This document shows positions 1 through 6,712 of a stretch of 64,000 nucleotides of DNA, piece by piece. Both the position numbers and the translations under genes were made by a program. The notes beneath the pieces are model-generated. The model searched no databases, had not been told where the DNA came from, and worked only from the letters and a program-made list of their open reading frames with translations. Within the stretch, counting starts at the first letter, position 1. Each line of letters starts with the position of its first letter. Source of the DNA: Sphingomonadales bacterium (lineage in GTDB: Bacteria; Pseudomonadota; Alphaproteobacteria; Sphingomonadales; Sphingomonadaceae); assembly GCA_016707885.1 (NCBI GenBank), contig JADJGU010000001.1:995501-1059500 (forward strand), given 5' to 3'.

Positions 1-336
1 GGCATTACATCGCACCGGGCAAGCCGATGCAGAATGGCTACGTCGAGAGCTTTAACGGCCGTATGCGCGACGAGCTGCTCAACGAGACGCTGTTCCTGAG
101 CTTGCCCATGCCCGGGTCGAGATCGCGGCCTGGGTCGATGACTACAACCGGGAGAGACCGCACTCGTCTCTTGGCTACGCAACCCCGGCGGCGTTCGCCG
201 CCGAACTGGATAAGCAATGGCCTGCTTCGCTACGCCCTTCGGGCTCCGCTACGCAGCCCATTGCTTCAACCGCGCTCATGCGCAACAAAGCGGCTCGGCT
301 CTAATCCCAGCTGGAGGAAAGCTGGGGGTCACGTCA
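1..336 (+). mobile_element. IS3-family insertion sequence, right end only
   Basis: The right part of an IS3-type element runs in from the left edge. It holds the end of the transposase gene and then a terminal sequence that, read on the minus strand from 336, begins TGACGTGACCCCCAGC, with the TGA start usual for IS3 ends. Immediately after 336 the reading frame of a different (IS1595-type) transposase begins in mid-gene, so this element appears to have inserted into that gene. The left end and any target duplication lie outside the window. The boundary at 336 is inferred from the end motif and from where the second frame resumes. Confidence 0.8.
3..304 (+). pseudogene. IS3-family transposase OrfB (integrase core), 3' part, frameshifted
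   Basis: Codons from position 3 read HYIAPGKPMQNGYVESFNGR, the C-terminal part of an rve integrase core, with the last catalytic Glu in the YVESFNGR motif. After NETLFLSL the frame breaks near position 103: restoring one G in the sequence cttgcccatg gives SLAHARVEIAAWVDDYN, and the restored frame continues through RERPHSSLGY to a TAA at 302-304. The copy as written is therefore a one-base-deletion frameshift. The N-terminal half lies off the left edge. IS3 transposases are normally made as an OrfAB fusion by programmed -1 slippage, but that happens near the OrfA end, not here. Confidence 0.85.
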
Positions 337-337
337 G

Positions 338-961
338 GCCGTGCAATATAAAACCGCATTTGTCCTTACTCACAAGCTGCGCGAAGCGATGGCCCAGGAA
401 CAGCAAAATCGCCAATTGAACGGCCTAGTCGAAATCGACGGTGCCTATTTTGGCGGTTACGTGAAGCCGGAAAACCACAAAGCAGACCGCAAAGACCGCC
501 GCTTGCTGCAAAACCAGACTGGCAAGCGTCAGTGCGTTGTCATCATGCGCGAACGCAATGGCCGTGCGCTTCCCTTTGTTGTGCGTCGCGAAGGCGATGC
601 CGTGCCGCTGGTGCGTGATCATGTTGGCACTCTGGCAACCATCTATGCAGACGAAGGCACTGGTTGGGACGATCTGCACAACGGTTGGGACGTCCAGCGC
701 GTCAATCACTCGGTTTCGTTCATGGACGAAGGCGTCTGCACCAACCAAGACGAAAGTTATTTCTCGCGCTTGCGTCGCATGGAAATCGGAACGCACCACC
801 ATATCGCAGGGCCGTATCTCAACGCCTATGCTGGTGAAGCTGCATGGCGCGAAGATCACCGCCGCGTCGATAACGGCAAACAGGCTGCTATGGTTGGCTT
901 TGCTGCGATGGCTTCAAAGCAAAGCCGCAAGTGGGCGGGTTACTGGCAGCGGGCGGATTAA
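338..961 (+). pseudogene. IS1595-family (ISXO2-like) transposase, 5'-truncated by the IS3 element
   Basis: The frame opens directly at the IS3 boundary and encodes about 207 residues. Catalytic-core motifs of ISXO2-like DDE/N transposases are visible: VEIDGAYFGG (first Asp), YADEGTGWDDL (second Asp), and VCTNQDESYFSRLRR followed by GTHHHI (the Asn/His region). The N-terminal zinc-ribbon and helix-turn-helix part of the family (roughly 100 residues) is missing, consistent with disruption by the element to its left. No start codon with a ribosome binding site is evident; a GTG at 341 is only the first available. No convincing terminal inverted repeat follows the TAA at 959-961. Probably inactive. 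Confidence 0.85.
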
Positions 962-962
962 G

Positions 963-1376
963 CTATTTCAGCCAATTTTCGCAGTCTACTGCTGTTACGG
1001 CCCGCACACCGTTTTCATCGCAAGTTTCAAAATGTTCTATGGGCACCCTTTTTATAAGCTTGCCCAATTTATTGCTGGATACCTTCGTCACATCGTAGTG
1101 ACATTTATCGCCAGAACCACTGTCGCTCTGAACTAGGTCAGCTCCATCTGGCATATCTGCGACCGAAAACCGCTTAAAAACTGGGGGCTCTCCGCCGATT
1201 CCGGGGTAGTACTTTTGGATGTGATCACAAATACAGAGTCCGCTGGCTGCAATGCAGGTAACGTCGATGACCGATGAGCCTGCCCCGTTAACCGAAAACG
1301 CCTGACTGGTGAAGCGCCCATACTCCCGACTGTAAAACTGTGGGTGTGTGAGCCGGATGATGTCGGTGACTGCCAA
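963..1376 (-). CDS. Uncharacterised protein C of a three-gene accessory cassette
   Basis: A 137-residue product with the composition of a real soluble protein, including HPQFYSREYGRFTSQAFS near the start and a Cys/His-containing second half (CICDHIQKYYP, SGSGDKCHYDV). I do not recognise a characterised domain. The first possible start is TTG at 1376, inside the end of the preceding gene, so expression would depend on coupling or on a frameshift between the two frames. The stop codon lies one base from the end of the IS1595 transposase remnant, so the C-terminus may have been altered by the insertion. Base composition is more AT-rich than the core genes. Confidence 0.6.
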   Translation of the reverse strand: MAVTDIIRLTHPQFYSREYGRFTSQAFSVNGAGSSVIDVTCIAASGLCICDHIQKYYPGIGGEPPVFKRFSVADMPDGADLVQSDSGSGDKCHYDVTKVSSNKLGKLIKRVPIEHFETCDENGVRAVTAVDCENWLK

Positions 1377-1711
1377 CCCTGTTTCTCCATTATGGCAATT
1401 AATTCCCCAAACTGGAGGCTCTCGTAATCAATTTCTTGGTCACCATCTTCCAAGAAAAGGTTTATAGAACCTTCCCCTAAAATAACAATTTCGGCCATCG
1501 AATCATTCATCGACGCCAATATAGTAGTTCCACCGTCTGAAGTAGGAAGAATATCAAAACGTGAAGCACCAATTGTTTGCAGGTGAGACAGGATGAAAAC
1601 TGCCAAGCGAAATGCGTCCGAGCTTAAAGATAAACCTTCACCATAATTCCAACCCGGTTTTAAATTACGCAAAGCAGATAGCTTTGTTATGGCATTAGCA
1701 AAGCTAACCAT
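1133..1711 (-). CDS. Uncharacterised protein B of a three-gene accessory cassette
   Basis: Starts with ATG at 1711, overlapping the end of the upstream cassette gene by 8 bases, so the two are probably co-translated. The first ~110 residues look genuine (ALRNLKPGWNYGEGLSLSS, FDILPTSDGGTT, LFLEDGDQEIDYESLQFGEL) and resemble, from memory, a widespread unannotated family with an L-x-x-GW-x-x-G motif and a PTSDGG motif. From about 1376 the translation becomes Ser/Pro/Arg-rich and looks like an out-of-frame reading, while the good coding signal moves to the frame of the next gene. Either the natural stop has been lost or one base has been gained or lost near 1376-1390. No function can be assigned. 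Confidence 0.55.
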   Translation of the reverse strand: MVSFANAITKLSALRNLKPGWNYGEGLSLSSDAFRLAVFILSHLQTIGASRFDILPTSDGGTTILASMNDSMAEIVILGEGSINLFLEDGDQEIDYESLQFGELIAIMEKQGWQSPTSSGSHTHSFTVGSMGASPVRRFRLTGQAHRSSTLPALQPADSVFVITSKSTTPESAESPQFLSGFRSQICQMELT

Positions 1712-2009
1712 TTTCAGCCTGCTTTTTCTCTAAATTTGCTTTCATTCTGTCACCAACAACCTTGCTAGTCATTATTGTGTGTCCAGTTACAGACTCTAAC
1801 GTTTCTACCAATTGGCTAAGGCTCTCTTGAAGCGACTTAGCTGTTGTATAGGACATGCTCATGCTTACTGATGGCTCGTTGTTGATCATCAGTATGCACG
1901 TCACGTCAGAGCTTCCGAGTGAAAGCTGAAACCCGTTGAAATAGAAATGTGGCACGTTAACGGCGGTGATTGGCACTCGCTCTTCGTCTGTCATATCAAT
2001 TGCCCGCAT
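1704..2009 (-). CDS. Uncharacterised protein A of a three-gene accessory cassette
   Basis: First gene of the cassette, about 101 residues, with NVPHFYFNGFQLSLGSSDVT and then an amphipathic helix around TAKSLQESLSQLVETLES. The layout (FNG-x-Q at the start, a short beta region, then a helix ending before a TxI tail) recalls small DUF3467-like proteins, but this is only a resemblance. The start is uncertain: the frame is open from a TTG at 2033, with ATG codons at 2009 and 1994 and no clear ribosome binding site for any. The 100 bases upstream are very AT-rich and should hold the cassette promoter. No function can be assigned. Confidence 0.55.
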   Translation of the reverse strand: MRAIDMTDEERVPITAVNVPHFYFNGFQLSLGSSDVTCILMINNEPSVSMSMSYTTAKSLQESLSQLVETLESVTGHTIMTSKVVGDRMKANLEKKQAENG

Positions 2010-2133
2010 CCTACGTAACACATATGATTGCAAACGTAATTAGTTACGCTACGTCTTATATGTTATAAGAATATAATCATTGAAAATTCAATAAGCAAAT
2101 TTATCCAACAAATTGTTCTGCGAAGGCGAACGG

Positions 2134-2577
2134 TTAGTGCATGTTGCCAAAGTCAGAAATCGCCCACCGCCTAGGCCGCCCCTCAACCGCAACAATCCCC
2201 CGCCCCTTACGGCGCAGTATCGACATATGAATGCTGCTACAGACGGCGGCTACGGCCTTCTTATCGTCCGTTGGCAATCCGGCGTGCTTCATTACTTCCA
2301 GCACGATATCACGGGTCGTTAACGGCCTGTCAGCCTGTTTCAGTATGTCCAGCACGTTTCGGATACCAAAGCCGACCTTATGCCAGCGCGTATCCTTGCG
2401 CGCCCTTATTGGTCGCAGTTTCGACAAGTCAGCATCGGGCCGGAATAGCCTAATCGTGGCTTCCAGATGCACCATGTTTTGCCTGATCTCAACGGCGCGG
2501 TCTGGGTGGCGTTTCAATTCGCCCATTAGGTGGCAGTATTTGCGGAACAGGGCGGCCAAGACGTGGGATTTATCCAT
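2134..2577 (-). CDS. Hypothetical protein, possible winged-helix
   Basis: A 147-residue basic protein starting with ATG at 2577. The N-terminal third is helical and Arg/Lys-rich (LFRKYCHLMGELKRHPDRAVEIRQNM, shown in part), the centre has DILKQADRPLTTRDIVLEVM, which looks like the start of a winged-helix DNA-binding fold, and the C-terminus ends RPRRWAISDF. Proteins of this shape occur in accessory regions of sphingomonads, but I know of no assigned role. It lies between the three-gene cassette and the first core gene, so it may belong to the same accessory block. Confidence 0.6.
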   Translation of the reverse strand: MDKSHVLAALFRKYCHLMGELKRHPDRAVEIRQNMVHLEATIRLFRPDADLSKLRPIRARKDTRWHKVGFGIRNVLDILKQADRPLTTRDIVLEVMKHAGLPTDDKKAVAAVCSSIHMSILRRKGRGIVAVEGRPRRWAISDFGNMH

Positions 2578-2631
2578 CCCGTATTATCCCGCCAAATCCC
2601 ATCTAATCCTAGATTTGCGTTGGTGCATTTG

Positions 2632-3156
2632 CTACATAATGCCGGTAAATTCCGCAAAATAGCGATAAACATCGTCCTCATCGCGGCTCGCGGCGTTGCG
2701 CCAGCTGGCGGCGTCTTTCTTGCTGTTGAGCAGTTTGCCTTGGGGAGAAACGACCAGCAGCGTAGGGGTTCCCTTGATCTTCTTGATGCCAAAACGCCGG
2801 GCAATATCGAGATTGCGGCCCTTGCCCGTTTGCGGAACGCCGACATCGACGAACAGCACCTCGTAATTTTGAGTGATCATCCCGACAAAGCGCCCGGAGT
2901 CGAGCATATTGGCAAGCGCCGCACTATCGTGGCACCAGTTACCGCCCATGATGATGAGCAATTTCTTGCCCGAAATCGCGACGCTTTTCTGCGCGAATTC
3001 AAGCTGCGAGGCCGCATCTTCGGTCGGATCAAAAGCGATGGTTGAATAGCGGTCTTCGGGTCGGGCTTCACGCACCGGCGGCGGCACCGGAGCGGGAGTG
3101 GGCACCGCCAAAGGTGCGGACCCGGATATCGCCAAAGCAATCAACAAGCCGTGCAT
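2632..3156 (-). CDS. Exported thioredoxin-family protein with a single active-site Cys
   Basis: 174 residues with an N-terminal hydrophobic segment (LLIALAISGSAPLA) and a Pro-rich linker, then a thioredoxin fold: KLLIIMGGNWCHDSAAL carries the active-site position as WCHDS, so only one cysteine of the usual CxxC remains. GTPTLLVVSPQGK contains the cis-Pro loop. This suggests a thiol reductase-like or binding function in the periplasm rather than a standard dithiol disulfide exchanger. Its ATG overlaps the stop of the upstream GNAT gene by one base (TGATG), so it is last in the operon starting at ispG. Confidence 0.8.
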   Translation of the reverse strand: MHGLLIALAISGSAPLAVPTPAPVPPPVREARPEDRYSTIAFDPTEDAASQLEFAQKSVAISGKKLLIIMGGNWCHDSAALANMLDSGRFVGMITQNYEVLFVDVGVPQTGKGRNLDIARRFGIKKIKGTPTLLVVSPQGKLLNSKKDAASWRNAASRDEDDVYRYFAEFTGIM

Positions 3157-3638
3157 CAGCCGCCCTTCGCCAGATCGATCAACGCAGCCCCGTCAGCGCG
3201 GTAGATGGTCCATTCGTCCATCGGCTTTGCGCCCAATGATTTGTAGAACCGGATCGCGGGCTCGTTCCAGTCGAGCACCGACCATTCGAGCCGCGCACAA
3301 TCGCGCTCCACCGCCAGCGCTGCCAGCCGCTTGAGCAGCGCCTTGCCCAGCCCGGAGCCGCGCGCTTCGGGGCGCACGAACAGATCCTCCAGATAAATCC
3401 CGGGGCGCCCCTCAAAGGTCGAGAAATTGTGGAAGAACAGCGCAAAGCCCTGCGGCGCACCGTCAATCTCGCCGATCAGCACTTCGGCATAAGGACGCGG
3501 ACCAAAGAGTCTGTCGCCCAGCACCGCTTCATCAAAGCGCACCTCGTGGGCGAGCCGCTCATATTCCGCCAGATCGCGAACGAATTGCGCTATCAGAGAC
3601 AGATCTGCCGAGGTAGCAGAACGGATGGAAAGTGACAT
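3156..3638 (-). CDS. GNAT-family N-acetyltransferase
   Basis: 160 residues from ATG at 3638, two bases after the stop of the upstream gene. The acetyl-CoA binding motif is visible as VRPEARGSGLGKALLKRLAA (near residues 90-110), preceded by GIYLEDLF and followed by DWNEPAIRFYKSLGA. It resembles the diamine/spermidine N-acetyltransferase-like branch of GNAT enzymes (YLEDLFV...RGxGxG, W-x-V-L-D-W-N). The substrate cannot be read from sequence. Start choice: an upstream in-frame extension lies within the neighbouring gene and lacks acetyltransferase character. Part of the operon with ispG. Confidence 0.88.
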   Translation of the reverse strand: MSLSIRSATSADLSLIAQFVRDLAEYERLAHEVRFDEAVLGDRLFGPRPYAEVLIGEIDGAPQGFALFFHNFSTFEGRPGIYLEDLFVRPEARGSGLGKALLKRLAALAVERDCARLEWSVLDWNEPAIRFYKSLGAKPMDEWTIYRADGAALIDLAKGG

Positions 3639-3639
3639 T

Positions 3640-4836
3640 TTAGCGATCTTCTCTGTCTGGCCGCACATAACGCCCGCGCGGGATGAGATCGGGCAGCAAA
3701 TCCGAGCCATCGATACGTAACCGCATATATGAAAAGGGCGGTCGATACAGACCCGACGAGGGAATCAGCACATTTTGTACGCCTGCCTCCATCGACGGCA
3801 TCGGCAGGACGACATCGTCGCCCTCCGGCAGCCAGTCGGCCGAAATACGGACTTCATCGGCAAGCCTTCCGGCACGGTAAGGGAACACCGCTGAGGCATC
3901 TTCATCGGTAATGGCGTTGTCCTCGCTGCCATCGGCATAACGCAGCGTGATTTTGACATAGCGGTAGCGGGCATTTTCGTCGGGATCGGTCAGCTTTATC
4001 GCAATGCCCTTTTGCCATTGGCTTTCTATCTCTGCCGCCTCGTCGGGCTTTTGCGGCCATTGGCAGACCATGGGTAGCGCGGGTCCTGCCATCTTATTGG
4101 CACCGAGACCCGCTTCCTCCACTAACTGTGAAAGATTCCAATTTTCTTCATTCCATTTCATCATCGCATCGATTGCTGCGTCATCAAGCGCCAGGTCATT
4201 GGGCGCTTGCGAAGCAGCGAGCGCCATTGCAATTTCCGCTTTCTTGCGGGCGTCTGCAGCGGCGCCGGTCGCGGCCTCAATTTGTGAAGGAGAGATGTTG
4301 GGTTTAGGCGTTTCCGTGCCCGCTAAAAACGGCACTGCCGGGGTCGCTGCAATGTCAACGACGTTGAAAAGCGCATAAGGGCAGCGCTCTTCGGCGCGAA
4401 CCCTTGCCTGCCATTGCAGATGGGCCATCAATCTGCGCTCGGCATCGAGATCCCAAGGTCGCCTTTCGGCAAGACTGGCTATCGGTGCATTGGAGATTTG
4501 CGTGGGCACATGGAGCAACAGGAAATCACCGTCGCGAACCCACTGTCCATCCGCTGTCTGGTCCAGCGCGCCGACAGCAAGATACCAGATAAAACTGCCA
4601 TCCTTTTTCAGCAGCAATTCCGATCCGGTTTCCATCACGCCATGAAGATAGTAATGGCCCGCAAATTTTTGATCGACCCCGCCTGCTGCTAACGCTGCGC
4701 TGTTGCGTTTGGTTTCCAGATCGGGATCGTCATCGCGGGGAAATGAAGACACTTCCACAGAGCCAGCACCCTCCTGGCCAACAGCGCCAGTCGCGCAGGC
4801 TCCGGCAACCAATAAAAGTGACAGAAAGGTCCTCAA
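3640..4836 (-). CDS. Exported hypothetical protein, TTG start overlapping ispG stop
   Basis: 398 residues starting with an apparent signal peptide (MRTFLSLLLVAGACATGAVG). No family is recognised. Visible parts are an early beta-rich region (HYYLHGVMETGSELLLKKDG, DGDFLLLHVP), which resembles small domains that report a lipocalin-like barrel, an Ala/Glu-rich helical middle, and a beta-rich C-terminal region. The start codon is TTG at 4836, overlapping the ispG stop as TTGA, with a GGGAAGG Shine-Dalgarno inside the ispG end. This argues for translational coupling and for an envelope protein co-expressed with ispG. Confidence 0.75.
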   Translation of the reverse strand: MRTFLSLLLVAGACATGAVGQEGAGSVEVSSFPRDDDPDLETKRNSAALAAGGVDQKFAGHYYLHGVMETGSELLLKKDGSFIWYLAVGALDQTADGQWVRDGDFLLLHVPTQISNAPIASLAERRPWDLDAERRLMAHLQWQARVRAEERCPYALFNVVDIAATPAVPFLAGTETPKPNISPSQIEAATGAAADARKKAEIAMALAASQAPNDLALDDAAIDAMMKWNEENWNLSQLVEEAGLGANKMAGPALPMVCQWPQKPDEAAEIESQWQKGIAIKLTDPDENARYRYVKITLRYADGSEDNAITDEDASAVFPYRAGRLADEVRISADWLPEGDDVVLPMPSMEAGVQNVLIPSSGLYRPPFSYMRLRIDGSDLLPDLIPRGRYVRPDREDR

Positions 4837-5972
4837 GCAGCCTTCCCGTGCAGCGTATCCATGCTGACTGCGGTGCCGGCATCGATTTCCGCCGCCTTGG
4901 CCTCGACCAGCTTGACGATGTGGCCGATCATGTCGGCATCTTCGACATGGTGGTCGGTGACGCCGGAGAGATAGACCATGTGCTTGCCATTGCCACCGCC
5001 GGTGATGCCGATATCGGTCTCGCGCGCTTCGCCGGGGCCGTTGACGACACAGCCGAGCACCGAAAGCGACATCGGCGTCTTGATGTGCTGCAATGCGTCC
5101 TCCAGTTTCTGTACGGTGCGGATCACGTCAAAGCCCTGCCTTGCGCAGCTGGGGCAGCTGACCACGCGGACGCCGCGGGTGCGCAGACCGAGGGTCTTCA
5201 GGATTTCATAGCCGACGCGGACTTCCTCTTCGGGTTCCGCCGAAAGGCTGACGCGGATGGTATCGCCAATCCCGGCCCAGAGCAGATTGCCGATGCCGAG
5301 CGCCGATTTCACCGTACCGCCGATCTGCCCACCAGCCTCGGTAATCCCTAGATGCAGCGGACAATCAACCGCATCGGCAAGGCCCATATAGGCAGCGACC
5401 GCGAGGAAGACGTCGGAGGCCTTCACCGCGACCTTATATTCGTGGAAATCGCGATCCTGCAGCAGCTTGATATGGTCGAGCGCCGATTCGATCAGCGCCT
5501 CCGGGCAAGGCTCGCCATATTTTTCGAGCAGGTCTTTTTCGAGGCTGCCGGCATTCACGCCAATACGGATCGCGCAGCCATTGGCCTTGGCCGCATTGAC
5601 TACTTCGTTTACACGTTCCGCTGAACCAATATTGCCAGGGTTGATGCGCAGGCAGGCTGCCCCCGCATCCGCCGCCTCGAGCGCGCGTTTGTAGTGGAAA
5701 TGGATGTCGGCCACGACCGGTACATGCGCCGCGCGCACGATCTGCTTCAACGCCGCAGTGCTCTCCACATCGGGGCAGGAGACGCGGATGATATCGACAC
5801 CCGCATCCTCGCAGCGGCGGATCTGGTCGATCGTCGCCCTGGCGTCGCTGGTCAAAGTGTTGGTCATCGTCTGCACCGCAATCGGTGCGTCGCCGCCAAT
5901 GGGGACCGAACCGACCATGATCTGGCGGGAAGAACGACGCGCGATATCGCGCCAGGGGCGTATGGAAGACAT
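4833..5972 (-). CDS. ispG: 4-hydroxy-3-methylbut-2-enyl-diphosphate synthase (flavodoxin)
   Basis: IspG makes HMBPP from methylerythritol cyclodiphosphate in the MEP isoprenoid pathway, using a 4Fe-4S cluster. The 379-residue product has the N-terminal TIM barrel (IAVQTMTNTLT; VPVVADIHFHYKRAL; CLRINPGNIG) and the C-terminal cluster domain with VSCPSCARQG (Cys273, Cys276), LGCVVNGPGEA (Cys308 and the conserved Glu) and DIGITGG. Start ATG at 5972 (MSSIRPWRDI) fits the family; a longer frame to 6020 adds 16 unconserved residues. It heads a minus-strand operon with an exported hypothetical, a GNAT and a thioredoxin-like protein. Confidence 0.97.
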   Translation of the reverse strand: MSSIRPWRDIARRSSRQIMVGSVPIGGDAPIAVQTMTNTLTSDARATIDQIRRCEDAGVDIIRVSCPDVESTAALKQIVRAAHVPVVADIHFHYKRALEAADAGAACLRINPGNIGSAERVNEVVNAAKANGCAIRIGVNAGSLEKDLLEKYGEPCPEALIESALDHIKLLQDRDFHEYKVAVKASDVFLAVAAYMGLADAVDCPLHLGITEAGGQIGGTVKSALGIGNLLWAGIGDTIRVSLSAEPEEEVRVGYEILKTLGLRTRGVRVVSCPSCARQGFDVIRTVQKLEDALQHIKTPMSLSVLGCVVNGPGEARETDIGITGGGNGKHMVYLSGVTDHHVEDADMIGHIVKLVEAKAAEIDAGTAVSMDTLHGKAA

Positions 5973-6213
5973 GGGTGGGATATAGGGCGGCTTGCGGTGC
6001 GGGGCAATCTTTGCAATCACACCACGCGAAACAGCCTTCTCGCGCCCTGCCTTTCGGCATAGACCATTGTTAATAGGGAATATTTACATTTGACTCCAGG
6101 TTACAAGAGGCGCAGCCTCCGCGCTCCTTGTCCTCAACCGGATATCTGGGTCGCCCGAACTGGCGGCAAGGTGGGGTGCTCCGGATTTCGGAGCCGATAA
6201 GAGGAGGAAAGTC

Positions 6214-6657
6214 ATGCGTAAGTCTATGCTTGCGGCGTTGATCGCCGTGCCCTTGATGCTGTCTGTTGCAACACCTGCAGCCGGACAAAATTCACCCTTC
6301 ACGCCCGGGGATTATGAAGATGTTGGTATGATCGACGTCAGCGATGGTGGCGGCTATGAATATGCTATGTTCCTGGCCAATACATGGCGCAAGAATCAGG
6401 AGTTTGCAAAGTCCAAGGGCTGGATTACCGGCTATCAGGTGCTCGCCAATGTGAACGCGCGTCCGGGCGAACCGGACCTGTATCTTGTCACATCCTATTC
6501 GACGATGCCGGATGCTGCCGAAGAAGAAAAACGGGCAGCGGCCTATCGCGAATTCATGAAGCAGACCGATGCACAAATGGAAGCGGCATCAGGAGACCGG
6601 GCAAAATACCGTACGGTGATGGGGTCCTTCCTGCTGCGCCAACTCAACTTCAAATAA
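6214..6657 (+). CDS. Exported hypothetical protein
   Basis: 147 residues with a clear signal peptide (LAALIAVPLMLSVATPAAGQ) and a good ribosome binding site, gaggaggaaa, 5-10 bases before the ATG. The mature part has GYEYAMFLANTWRKNQEFAK and GWITGYQVLANVNARPGEPDLYL, a ferredoxin-like layout of the kind seen in small periplasmic stress or dimeric alpha-beta barrel proteins. No function known to me. It is monocistronic, divergent from ispG, and is followed by a strong terminator at 6666-6694. Confidence 0.8.
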   Translation: MRKSMLAALIAVPLMLSVATPAAGQNSPFTPGDYEDVGMIDVSDGGGYEYAMFLANTWRKNQEFAKSKGWITGYQVLANVNARPGEPDLYLVTSYSTMPDAAEEEKRAAAYREFMKQTDAQMEAASGDRAKYRTVMGSFLLRQLNFK

Positions 6658-6665
6658 CCACATAT

Positions 6666-6694
6666 GGCGGGCGCGCTTGCAGCGCCCGCCTTTT
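6666..6694 (+). terminator. Rho-independent terminator
   Basis: A perfect 9-bp stem (GGCGGGCGC / GCGCCCGCC) with a 7-base loop is followed by TTTT. It lies 9 bases after the stop of the exported hypothetical gene and just ahead of the carboxylase gene. Confidence 0.85.
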
Positions 6695-6712
6695 ACCAGC
6701 TATGCGAATCGC

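Noticed and set aside
962..1000. Right terminal inverted repeat of the IS1595-type element
   Set aside because: No sequence resembling a typical IS end follows the transposase stop, and the left end is not available for comparison.
4743..5351. Plus-strand open frame of 202 codons opposite ispG
   Set aside because: Antisense shadow of a well-identified gene with no family resemblance.
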